NCBI GenBank assembly: GCA_021234155.1
Contig: JAJEKV010000025.1
Coordinates: forward strand, 6,243,310 to 6,307,309
DNA from: Isoetes taiwanensis
Taxonomy: Eukaryota; Streptophyta; Lycopodiopsida; Isoetales; Isoetaceae
Length of the DNA stretch: 64,000 nucleotides
Direction of reading: 5' to 3'
In this document: one piece after another, positions 1 to 10,600 of the stretch
How positions within the stretch are numbered: position 1 is the stretch's first letter
Layout: every line of letters starts with the position of its first letter
Notes under the pieces: generated by a model
Database searches by the model: none
Told to the model about the DNA's origin: nothing
The model's input: the letters and a program-made list of their open reading frames with translations, nothing else
Translations under genes and position numbers: made by a program

Positions 1-2150
1 AAAACCTGCCAAAAGCAAAATAAAATGCAGAGAGGTTGAATACAAAAGTCTCGTGAGGATAATCATAATCCACCGAAGTAGAACCACCAGCCTATGATAA
101 GACAACACACCAGTTGTGACTTCATCAATCGTCAGCTAAGGTGATAAAGTTTAATAAAATTTCTGATATTATTATCAAAGCATACTTGTTCTCACTTCTC
201 ATTAACTTTGAGTGGTGTTCACGTGTCCGCATGGGAGTTTTGAAGGGCAGTCCGCCTTGGTTGATCCTTGTGCCAGTATGTGGTGGTATGCAAGGTTGCA
301 TGGCTCATTCATTCATTCATTCATTCAACATGTTGTTTCGTTGAGTTGATTGAGTGCAACTAGGATCTAGAAAGATATCTTACCTTTCATGAGGGAGATT
401 TAGAGGTGCCTTTCCAATGGATTGGGATAGTTGGTTCAGTTCTCAATCAAATAAATCCATTTATTCAAAATCTCTCGTACCAGGAAGTCTCCGCATGCCA
501 TCTCCCATATGTAACAATTCAGTGGAGCAGCTTGCAAGCGATGAAATTGCCGCCATCGCAGAGGTTAATAATGGCACCAAAATCGTAATTCCCTCGAAGC
601 TGCCGGGTTTTTTATGGTCCAGAACGGCTGAGAGCTCCACTTTCATGAACATCCTTTGATCCAATGTATGAGCTCTACAATATTCCGCTTATCCGCATGG
701 CACATTAGGGCCGGGGACCCAAACGGTATGGCTGACACAATCGGCAGCGGTATAGGGCAAGCAAAGCTATTACATGAAGATCGATTCTTGCATCTAGGTC
801 GCCAGTGGAGAGTACTTAGTCGATATGTACTCAAGAGTGGAAGATGCACGATTGAATTATTTCGTGACACGACTTTCGTAAACAGAGGGACACAATATGA
901 TGAGGATTATATTTAACGAAAATGATGATCAAACGGATATCACTTTGGCTCCTCGCCAGACTAATTCCTAAGATGTAAGAGATGGTGTTCTCAGGCAAGT
1001 TGCGACGCGATTGGCTCTTTTCTAGAAGCAAAAGGTCATTCTACATTATTCATCACGATGACAACAAATACAGACCGCCGTAAATAATGACTTGTTTCAA
1101 CCCTCGACAACCACCGTCATGCTCTATGATTGTCATAGATGTTTTCATGGAAGGTTACAACTGCTAAAAGAGCTTACTCCTCAAATTTTTCAACATGTAT
1201 CGCATGATGCACACATTATAGAATTTCAAAACGAGGATTACTACATGCTTATCTTGTGTTACGTGCATGAGCCCTACATACCAATTGACAACATCGACAA
1301 ATTATCTCTCACGAGCTCCAACACTGATTTTATGAGGTCAAGTCAAAAAGTTTATGATACATAGACATACGTAAAGATGCTCAGAATAACACATCTTGCA
1401 TTTACTTAATTACCCAAGCAAAACCTATAAACTAAATAACCCACCTTTGATTCGAGAGGTTATGTACAATACGTAATAGTTGTCTGCAGATGACGATGGG
1501 TTGTTCCATACAATGCCTTCCTTCTCCATGAACTAGATTGTCATTATATCATGGTGGATATCGATCTACCCATATGTGTTTTCTTATCTCTATGGGTACA
1601 TATAGTAATCGTGACATGTTTTTCTTTATCTCATGGGTACATATATATGATCTGATAATACTCAACTTTTAGGTAACTCAAGAGAGGCATATGGTTGTGA
1701 TCACACCGCGAACCCAGATATGGAATAAGTTCCAAGTGCCCATGAGCCTCGGGACTTGTCGGACTAAGATTCAAATGATGAAGCAATTGCATCTAATGAG
1801 CTCCTCCATTTGATCAATAACATAATCGACACAACACAAAGCATCAATATCATGGCATTTGGCTTGCAATTACGTACCATCTTCAAGGACGCCATGCACC
1901 TAACGAGCGATTTCCAGATCATGAAACATACATAAATATGGCCATGCAAATGACAAGTATGATGAACACTAACCAATCAATATATACCTCTCTAGCAACT
2001 AGAACGCCCACAAAGTGAGAGACCAATTTTCGTTGATGGAAAGCGGCACAGTAAAACATTCCCGCCAATTGGCGATAAGTGTTTATTGCTATGGGTAAAG
2101 GATGTATAGTCCTCCCATGTGGTAATGCACAGACTTTGTGCTTTATTATA
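1..2150. other. Unassigned AT-rich DNA, no gene recognised
   Basis: Only short open frames (at most about 90 codons) on both strands occur here, and none shows a protein family I recognise. A simple ATTC repeat lies at 306-327. A two-copy imperfect repeat of about 55 bp, each copy ending in a 'ATGGGTACATATA' motif, lies at about 1,569-1,650. The segment precedes the Helitron helicase relic and could contain the decayed upstream part of that element, but I could not see a Rep domain in it. Confidence 0.5.
306..327. repeat. (ATTC)n microsatellite
   Basis: About five tandem copies of ATTC/CATT, read directly. It creates a Ser-Phe-Ile-His run in one frame, which is an artefact and not a protein signal. 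Confidence 0.9.
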
Positions 2151-2164
2151 TCCAACAGAGGTCG

Positions 2165-3010
2165 AACAACGACTCACTCTTCCAAATCCCTCACATAGAA
2201 AAATAACATCAAGCTTACACTCACTTTGGGAACGAATTCAAGCAAACAATTTACTCATTGAAGCAAAGGCTAATTTGGGATGAGTTCCCAATGGCCAATA
2301 AAGTCGCGATAGAAAGTGTGAACTACTTATTACAAGAATTATATAGAAATAACCTCCCTTTGGGGAAGCATTTTGTAGCAACCGGGATTTCAGTGTGTAG
2401 CTCTGTCAGAAAAGGAGGAGGGAAGACCACAGGATTAAGGCATCCATAAAATCGCCATTGTTATGTCAAAAGCTTTCTGTATTAAGATTACATCACGGCT
2501 ACTTTAAATGCGTAAGATCCCGAAGCTCATACAGCTTTGTCGGCGATATAGGAGAGAATTGGGAAAGACAATGCGATTACCGATATTTTCAATATAACTA
2601 CTAATATTGCAGAGGGCCGAATATTTTCTCATCCGCCCATATCCTCAAAAATCCGAATCAATGTTGCAAGCAGAGAATCACTAGCACCCATTAACAAAAT
2701 GTCACTAACTTCAACGAAGGTGTACTAACTAAAGTCCCTAGCGATAGTAAGAAATACTACCAATGCATCACATTAGCTTAACAAGAGGAAGCCATTCAAT
2801 TTACTCATCCCTATGCAACATCGCATTTCAACTTCAATGCGACTGATTCCAATCACTTAACTAACACTTAAGGTAGGAGCAATATGCCATATTATGAACG
2901 ATTTGCTATGGAAAAGGGTCTCTACCAAGAATGCAAGAGTGATAATTGAATCAATGCATTCGAAATTTGTAATGGTATGATACACTGCATGCACATGTAT
3001 ATCCAATTTC
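2165..3010 (+). pseudogene. Helitron-type Pif1-like DNA helicase relic
   Basis: The plus strand carries successive fragments of the helicase half of a Helitron RepHel protein, in the family order but in shifting frames. At about 2,268-2,297 the Walker B region reads LIWDEFPMANK (canonical LIIWDEAPMANK). It is followed by a segment resembling 'LxxLxxNNLPLGxxFVATG' and then VRKG. At about 2,669-2,705 RESLAPINKM matches the RAILAPTNxxV block. At about 2,867-2,990 LKVGAICHIMNDL then NARVII matches the 'LKVGxPxMLLRNLD...GTRLIV' block. There is an in-frame TAA just before the Walker B motif, and several frame changes follow. Family Helitrons encode 5'-3' helicases used in rolling-circle transposition. 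This copy is dead. I saw neither Walker A nor the Rep HUH motif nor clear 5'-TC / CTRR-3' ends. Confidence 0.7.
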
Positions 3011-3649
3011 TAGAGCAGATTTCTTCTACCAACCTCGAGAATCGGGCCATGGACCATCCATTGTGCCAACCGGCTTCTTCTTCGGCCGCAGTATACTCAA
3101 CCATTTTCAACAAATTTGTCAAGGACTACTATTGATCAGATTGTAATTTGACTTGGCGACAAAACGTTTTCACACGCAACTCTATACCGGCCTTACACGG
3201 GATATGCAAAAGGGAAGATGCACTTATCCTCCTCACCAAAATACAAATGAGGGCAAACGACAAATGTGGTCTATAAAGAACTCATTTCCATAAGAAGGCA
3301 TATCCTTTCACTCGAGCCATTTTTGCATTTGGTGTATATGTGTAGGACACACAAGTCAATGAACGCCTCCTTTTCATTCCAACAAAAGAGGTGATGGATA
3401 AATGGTTTATTCCCTTTGTCAACATGAAATTTATAGGCTTTGCATAACTGCTTATTATAGGGTTGATAGATTGATTGCACACATTCAACAATGGACTAGC
3501 TTAGAAGCTTCTTCGGGTAATAAGGTAATGAAAGTTATGAATAATTCTCTCTCTCCCTACCTACTTCATGGGATAAAGAATCACGCTTTTGCTACTATGG
3601 AAAAAAAAAAAGGAAAAAAAGTGGGATTGAGGGGTTGGAGAGAAAATCT

Positions 3650-4190
3650 AATATATGGACTAAGAAATAACAAGATGGTGTATCATCGTGGTGTTGGCCT
3701 AGTGGTCGATTCTTCGAATCAGGTATCCCCTTTCAAGTTCACAACCCAATCGGGTTATCATTAGATGTCAAAAAGAAGAAGAAGATTAAAACAAAACAAA
3801 AAAGAACAAAAACCAAGAAATACGAGGAGCCAGGGCTATCGATTTAGGTGTCCTCCATCGTAAGCTCTCAAAACCCAATCGGGCTAGCTGTCGGGTGCAA
3901 TGAATAATAACCAAAAAAGAGAGAGGGTGCAATCTAATATTAATATGAAACATCGCAGTTGTCGGGCCTAAAGTGGTCGACTCTCGAATCAGTGGCATCC
4001 CTTCGTTCACAACCCACCGACTACCACCGGATGTCGAAAAGAAAAAATTCACCGCAGCCTATCGCTAGCTGGTTAGGCTATCAAGTTAGTGTCCCCATCG
4101 AAGCTCAAAACTCCACCGGGTTGTCACTGGGTGATGGGATTAATATTACAAACATCGGTGTTAGTCTAAAGGGTTAGACTTTGAATTAGG
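3650..4190 (+). repeat. Cluster of diverged tRNA-like (SINE-like) units
   Basis: Three to four related segments begin near 3,690, 3,850, 3,960 and 4,150. The clearest one reads 'TTGGCCTAGTGGTCGATTC' at about 3,692. That resembles an RNA polymerase III box A (TGGCNNAGTGG). About 35-45 bp downstream follows a box B-like 'GTTCACAACCC', then 'CAATCGGGTT' and an A-rich stretch. The unit at about 3,970 repeats the same order: GTGGTCGACTCTCGAATCA, CGTTCACAACCCA, then an A-rich run. This arrangement suggests decayed tRNA-derived SINEs or a tandem array of one. Box matches are imperfect, so other repeat origins are possible. Confidence 0.4.
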
Positions 4191-4199
4191 CATCTCCAT

Positions 4200-5404
4200 A
4201 TAGAAAATAAGGAGGATGGGGAAGAGAGTGGATAAGTGAAGACTCCATGGTAAGTAAAAGCAAAGACTTTTATCCCATGGACACTGTAAAACATATATAA
4301 GAACACGGTGTTCAAATCCTGTATGTTTTCCCATTAGCTGGTTAAAGTCCGCTTATTGCATTGCAAGGTTGGTAATTTTTGCTATCATTCCTTATTTACA
4401 TCTACTGGGAATCTTTACTAAAGAAGGCTTAGAGCTTATGATAACTGGAACTATTCAAAAAACGTTGAAACTAAAACGCTCACTTAATTTCGCCTTGGTC
4501 ACAAGCCATAAATTTTCAGATAAATAAATTAGTGTTAAACTCATTTATAAACACAACATGCATAAATACATTTGACAAATTAGAGACAATAAACTTTCAT
4601 TGGAGTAGTTGTTGGAGATGCCCCACGTTGAATAACCACTAGCATTAAATTGAAGTGTTTATTTGTCAAAACTTAGGGATACGATAACCTTTTATGTGCT
4701 ACCATCTATAATAAAAAAATCTAATGTCAACAACCACCATGTGGCCACATGCAATTTGAACAATGGAATTTGACTTGATAGAATGCACTTAGCCACATGT
4801 AGCTAGCTCTACATGGCATACATTAGAGTAGATCTAGAACTAGTCATAGATATGGTTGTGGGATGAGGGAAATGCCATATGGGTTGATTTTTGTGCTGGA
4901 GACGTGGCCACATATTGACAGCATAGAAGTTAGCCCTGAGAGCAATTAACTCAACAAAAAAAAAAGATCGGGAGCCAATCTAATGATCATGATCAAGTGG
5001 AGTTACTTTTGTTGAATATGCATAATGTTGATAATGTTGAGTATAAGAAAGAAAAAAGGGAAGGTAAAACAAGGCAACTATTAGTTTTTTAAGAAGTCAT
5101 GCCATGTGGCAAGCCAGCTCCACTTGTTGACAATGGGCCAAGCAAACTTTTTTAGGTAGTTAATGGTGATTTACCATGGGCAAGAGTTCCTACTGCTCTG
5201 AAAACTTTTGAGAGCCTACTGGAAAATCTCGTGGTGTGTGTCAATCAGTGGCCCCATGTGCTTGTTCCATGCCACGTGTCTCTATCTGCCAATGCCACCT
5301 CATCAAAAATCTCTTGCCCCCACTCATTACGTGGGGGAAATGTGACATGGAGAGACGTGTAAGGGCCTACCCAGGCACATTACCTCTACCTTAAAGTATC
5401 AACC
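4200..5404. other. Intergenic DNA upstream of dirigent A, no gene seen
   Basis: AT-rich sequence with no open frame above 60 codons. A CACGTG core occurs at about 5,272 ('GCCACGTGTC'). It lies outside the duplicated arm and may be an additional upstream G-box or chance. Nothing else could be assigned. Confidence 0.5.
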
Positions 5405-5461
5405 GAAAATCTGTATAGTTTTTATTGTAAAATACATGAAAGTTTAAAAAATTCCCTGCCA

Positions 5462-5623
5462 TGCAAAAACTATCTCATCTTTCAATCAAAAAGTCCTCTA
5501 CTGCGGGATTTGATGCAAAAACTATCTCATCTTTCAATCAAAAAGTCCTCCTCTACCGCGGAATTTGATGCAAAAACTATCTCATCTTTCAATCAAAAAG
5601 TCCTCCTCTACCGCGGAATTTGA
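5462..5623 (+). repeat. Triplicated 52-55 bp promoter repeat
   Basis: Three head-to-tail units at 5,462-5,513, 5,514-5,568 and 5,569-5,623 each begin TGCAAAAACTATCTCATC and end near CGCGGAATTTGA. The second and third are almost identical. The first lacks three bases and is slightly diverged. Arm B has the equivalent sequence once (about 28,741-28,800). The array therefore expanded in arm A after, or was reduced in arm B since, the duplication. It lies about 240-400 bp upstream of the dirigent start codon. Confidence 0.9.
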
Positions 5624-5689
5624 TGGTGTGGGGCTTTTTGACGTGTAGGAGATGCTCATGGCCTATCCAAGCATCATATTCGGACATAC

Positions 5690-5785
5690 CCAGCCTGTAC
5701 ACGTCGGCCAATAGACAGCCAATTAAACACGGCCACGTGTCGACCCCAAGCAGCCAATACAGATCAAGATGAAAATAAAAGGAGC
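5690..5785 (+). promoter_or_regulatory. Putative core/proximal promoter of dirigent A
   Basis: A palindromic G-box CACGTG sits at 5,734-5,739 in the context CCACGTGTCG, an ABRE-like sequence. Three CCAAT boxes flank it (about 5,708, 5,718 and 5,753). A TATA-like GAAAATAAAAGG lies at 5,771-5,782, about 80-90 bp before the start codon. The same order (CCAAT, G-box, ATAAAAGGAG) is retained in arm B, which supports function. The G-box/ABRE interpretation is family knowledge, and inducibility is inferred. Confidence 0.5.
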
Positions 5786-5862
5786 CGTTTCCCGGATCTG
5801 ATACATCGAATAGGGAGAGCCAAAAAACATCTGATCTGAGTTGCTAATATCTGATACAAATT

Positions 5863-6366
5863 ATGAATGCTTTTCTGCTTTTGTTTGTACTATGCATACC
5901 AAAGTTGATAAGGTGCGAGGATCTGAAGAAAACTACCTTGGAATTCTATTTACATGATACATTCAGTGGAGCAAACAAGACCGTGCTCCAAGTTGCAGGC
6001 CCAGGCTCCACAACAAATCTCCAGTTTGGATTGGTGGCAGTTGTGGATGATCTCATAACAGAAGGGCCATCTGTTGGTTCTAAGGCCCTTGGTAGAATGC
6101 AAGGTTCCTATAGCTGTTCTTCCTTAGATGGCTTAACTCTGTCCGTTTCTTTCAGTGCTGTTCTGCAAAATGATCAGTATAATGGGTCTTTGAGCATCCT
6201 TGGAACCAACAGAATCATCTTGCCTACCAGATCTGTTCCTGTAGTTGGTGGCACTGGTGATTTTGAGGGCGCCCGCGGTATCGCCACTGTTCAAACTGTG
6301 TCTTTTGATGACACCAGTGCCACATTTCATTACACCATTCAAATAGAGCAGCTTAAAAAGAACTAA
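5863..6366 (+). CDS. Dirigent protein A (secreted)
   Basis: Intronless 167-residue dirigent-family protein (DIR, Pfam Dirigent). Dirigent proteins are extracellular beta-barrel trimers that direct stereoselective coupling of phenoxy radicals in lignan and related phenylpropanoid synthesis, without oxidase activity of their own. Residues 1-18 (MNAFLLLFVLCIPKLIRC) form a hydrophobic signal peptide. The mature part starts near EDLKK. Family blocks in order are LEFYLHD (about 26-32), FGLVAVVDDLITEGPS (about 55-70, canonical VxDDxLTxGP), SKALGRMQGSY (about 73-83), LQNDQYNGSLSILG (about 100-113) and VPVVGGTGDFEGARG (about 124-138). Length is slightly short of typical 180-200 residues because the N-terminal spacer is brief. 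The start is supported by the signal peptide and by the upstream TATA-like box. The nearest relative is the convergent copy at 28.1-28.5 kb. The substrate cannot be assigned from sequence. Confidence 0.95.
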   Translation: MNAFLLLFVLCIPKLIRCEDLKKTTLEFYLHDTFSGANKTVLQVAGPGSTTNLQFGLVAVVDDLITEGPSVGSKALGRMQGSYSCSSLDGLTLSVSFSAVLQNDQYNGSLSILGTNRIILPTRSVPVVGGTGDFEGARGIATVQTVSFDDTSATFHYTIQIEQLKKN

Positions 6367-7660
6367 TTTGGCCAAGTAGATAACAATTCTTAGGCTCCTA
6401 CTTCATTTGATTTCTGAAAAAACGTTACTTCTTTCACACGGATTGTAAGCGTATATATCTAATATTTAACTTCTTGCATTTCAAGGGCTTAACGTAGGAT
6501 TTCAAGGGCTTAAGGTAGGTAGGAAACTGAAGATCAGATGGACATGTAAATGCCAAGTTTGAAATAGTCTTGGTTGGTTAAATAGATGAAATAGCATTGA
6601 AAATATCAACATTTGGTGTGGACTAAGTAATAGGTCTGTAATTAAGTTGAAACAGTGGACTAAACTTAAGTATGTGAATTAGTTTTTAAATGGACTTTGC
6701 TATGGTAGTATCTTTTAAACAATTTGGTCCCCTTAAGTCTATTTCCAATACCCAAATGGCTCCTTGAAGGGGCATTTGATCAAAAGAATGTCCGAAAAGA
6801 ACTTTATACAAGTACATTTAAATTCTTCATCAACCAATAGCACTAGTGGTGTGACATAAAAAACTACTCTCTCTATGTGTTATGTCTATTCCATTCTGTT
6901 TGTCCTGTTCTGTCCATTCCGTCCTGTCCGTCCATCTTATATTTAAGCAACCTCCCTTTATCATATTATTGGGAATCTGTTCATGTATTTGATTATCTTA
7001 AAGTATAATATTGGAATAATGTATTATCCAACAGCTACATTTTTTGAACAATAAATTGAGGGATAGAGATAGAAATAAATACCATTCTTTAAGTAGATTT
7101 AACATACCACCTTGATTGACTATAAACCATAGTCTCAAGTGGGTGGAGCTCATACCTACACCCATCCAAAACACAAGCAAGAGCTAGAACCGTTTGTTGC
7201 ATATATGGGAAGTAGCAGGTGTCATAGCTCAAGATATAAGAAACCCCCCTTGTTATTGGTGCCGAGAGAACTACACGAGAATCAAGCAAAAAATATACTT
7301 ATCTATCTCTAAATCTAGTTATATTATCCATTATTCTAGTGACAATACAAAACAACTTTAGAGCAGTCCTATATAACCCCTTTTCTTTAGCATCTCACTA
7401 CCATTTTGCAGAGCCATCCTTCATTCCAACAGACGTAATTCATGAATCATAATACCAACCTGACTAGAAGATGCAGCAGAAGGATCGTCTACATGGGCAT
7501 GATCCAATTTTTCTGAGTCCGTCATTCCTCTCTAAATGCTTCAAAACTGAGAAAAATGATGACTTCTGGATCAGCCAGCCTGAGATTTGGAATTCGCTCG
7601 CAATGTTTACCTCGTGTGGCTCTTAAGACTTATTCCGGTTCTTTCCTCTGGTGTCAGCCT

Positions 7661-10600
7661 TAGCAAATAATTCTGAAAAATACTTCTTATGTAAGCTGCA
7701 CAAGACATCATAAAGCAGATAAGATCAAACACAAGGCTTTATTGGTAGTACCTTAATCTGCTCCGGAATAACTGTCTAATGATGCGAGAAACCAGCTTCT
7801 GTACAAAAGATTATAGCATGATTTCAACCAGAACAAACTGGGCATGTATTTGCCTGGCAAACGCAGGAACTTATAAACCCTAAGGAACAGGCCGAAATTT
7901 GAGGCTACTGGCAGACCTTCAGAAAGAGAGCAAATCAGGTCGCTGATGATCTTCAGCATATGCCAGGCTTCACAAAAACTAGTTGCGAAAGACTCCACTT
8001 AAATCAGTCCTGCCGGATTACAGATCCGGCAAAGGGCTTTGGCCTAGCCGCTTTGATCAATTCGTTTTAAACTTTGGCTACTTTGTTTTATTCGTTTTAA
8101 ACTTTGGCCATGTGTAAAATATGACCCTTTTTGGGTTGCCGCTCCGGGCAAACCCTTGCTCGTATGAGTTTTTGGCATATTCTAGGTATGTGCCTAAAAT
8201 GTGCCAAAAATTGGCTGTTGCCAGAACTCTAAGTAATCCGCACTAACCCCGCTGTTCGTCGTACTGCTCGAATCACCAACCGGCTACTTAATTTTGATGT
8301 CATAAAGGATCAAGCCCCGCCATCTTCTTCTAACCCCGCGATATGGCGTAAAAAGATAATTCTCCTGTAAGATGAAGAACAAGGGCATGAAAACGTTTTA
8401 AAAACAGACAGCGGAGTATTTTCATAACGAAGGGATTATGGTAGATAACGCCCTTTTCCGAGCAGGGCCGTGAAATGTGGCCACGAACTCGACATCGCAC
8501 GGGCAAGATTTACCGAGGAATTTCGCGGGCCACATGGCCACGGCGGGCCATTTTCCGCCCATAACTCCGGTGGGAGTGACGCTATCGGCCTTAACATCCC
8601 CGGCCGCAGTCCTTGCGCAGACAAAGAGGAATAGAGGCCGGCCGCCTACGCATCCAACGCCATTATGGTTTGGCAGCCAGATCCTAAGAATGCAATCATC
8701 GCTTAATGTAAATAGATCCCGCAAACACCGCTTAACGCCAGATTTGGCCTAAGATCCCTAAGATCATCCTTCTAAACAGAAAATGTGCTTTTTAGCTCCT
8801 GAAAGAAAACGTGACTTTATGTTCAACTTCGCAGTTTGAGAAATATTTTTACTCTACAGTGACGGTTATCGCTAGATTTAAGAGCAACCTCCGCCATCCT
8901 CGCTTAAAATCTCGCTTTGACCATCAATGGGCCATAGAATGATCTTTTCCTCGTGATCTTCTCAATGCCATAGAATGATCTTTCCCCGCTTGTTTCACTT
9001 TTCTCAGATCCTATTTGTGAAATCTCCGCTTTTGATAATAGGTACCAAAGAATCTCAACACGCTTTGTTATTATGGCCATAACATGCTTGTTATGGCCAT
9101 AACAAATTAGTCCACAATAATGTTAATGATATAGCACTTTAGAATGAATGGTCGGTGATTAAAAACCTAGAGTGAAAGGATGAGGACCGTGACGCATATG
9201 AGAAAATATGCCCCTCTTATGATAATCCTGGATAATTATGAGCCCGCTTTAGTTTGGGGCAAGAGGTTATTGGGAGCAATCGCTCCACAAAGAGATGGAT
9301 CAAGCGTACGCTTTCGAATGGAAAGACTAATACACTTTTATTAACACGCAATGTCTTTCATGTTTTTCATGTATCTCAAGGATTTGCAGATGCTTTATGT
9401 AATCTTTAGGATTTTGGAGATGATTTTGTGTAATGCATATGATTGTGTAGATATCATTACAGCTATTGTGAGATAAATTCAATTCTTGTCAGGGCGGAGC
9501 ACCATCTACGTATCACCTTCTTCTCCTAATAGTGCTAACACTTCTACATTAAGTTTCTTAAATCCTTCAAAAATACCATGACATAAATCCATTATTGTGA
9601 GGAATATAACAGCAGGCTACAAAGACGAGGGTTGTCTGCACCCGAGAGTGAAAATGGTTTAAATCAATACACTTAAAGTCATGTTTTGAGCATATATCGT
9701 CACATATAATTGGAATATGCCACAAAACCCACATGGACAGGGCTCTTAGGGCAACCCAAAAACCGAGTCAAATATATCGTTGAATGCTATTTCCATGCCC
9801 AATTCATAATTCATAAGGCGTATATGCATAACGATTTATCACCGTAACTGTGCCACAAACCAAAGTCAATTTTTGTTTCCCCTTGTAAATGCATAGGGAC
9901 TGCTATTATCATGGTTACCGAGTGCAAAGATAAGTCGGAAGAGCGTAAGAATGGAAACTCTAGAATACATGAGCTCGCCATCCGCATGTTGGATTTTGAT
10001 TTTAAAAACAATTATACGGGTTATGGAAATAGGTTGCTTATTGTGAGCCCTTGATTATGACTCATAGACTCCATCTTGGCCATTAACATAACATGATGGC
10101 ACAACCGGTCTAAAACATTACAAATATGAAAATTAGAAAGTGAGGTGAATACAAGCATTCTAAATGTAATGCGATTAGTGCACCTGCAAAATAATGGCCA
10201 CCAAATCATATAAAACTATAGGGAAAAAATACAAAAATAAAAACAACCCCCCGCTATTATGTTGTATATGGAGGTGTGCTTCGTTTGTGACAATGCATCT
10301 AGATCGCTAGTCCCTATGGTCGATTCAAGCATGCCAAACCTCCTAGAAATCTCTCTAATGGGAATGCCATATTCATTAACCTCTTATAGGATGTAGAAAA
10401 CGACGCCTTCTTAATATCCCAAAGACCATATATTGTATAACGTCAAGCCGCTTACCAAAAATGGACGGTATGCTTAATGGCCATTAGCTTAATGCCCAAT
10501 GATATATCCACGACATCAAACATTGCATGCACATGCCTTTAACAATGCTTCCCACATGTTGTAATTGATGTCATCGCGGGTACACACACCTTGATATCCA

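Larger units (their letters stand above)
5405..7660 (+). repeat. Inverted duplication, arm A (dirigent locus with flanks)
   Basis: This segment is repeated in reverse orientation at about 24,130-28,845. Similarity begins near the 'TTGTAAAATACATGAAAG' at 5,425. It runs through the promoter, the dirigent coding region and the 3' flank. It is still obvious at 7,130-7,210 ('CATAGTCTCAAGTGGGTGGA') and fades near 7,660. After removing the transposon in arm B, the extra promoter repeats in arm A and the 89 bp missing from arm B, both arms are about 2.06 kb. The spacer is about 16.5 kb. Arm A also has a short local duplication at about 6,480-6,512 ('TTTCAAGGGCTTAA' twice) that arm B lacks. Confidence 0.85.

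Noticed and set aside
6133-6375. Minus-strand 80-codon frame inside dirigent A (and its counterpart at 28,098-28,316)
   Set aside because: Antisense shadows of the dirigent coding sequence, conserved only because the sense strand is.
8422-8752. GC-rich overlapping open frames as a gene
   Set aside because: Open on both strands as expected from high GC in a short stretch. Apart from an RGRPP string there is no conserved motif.
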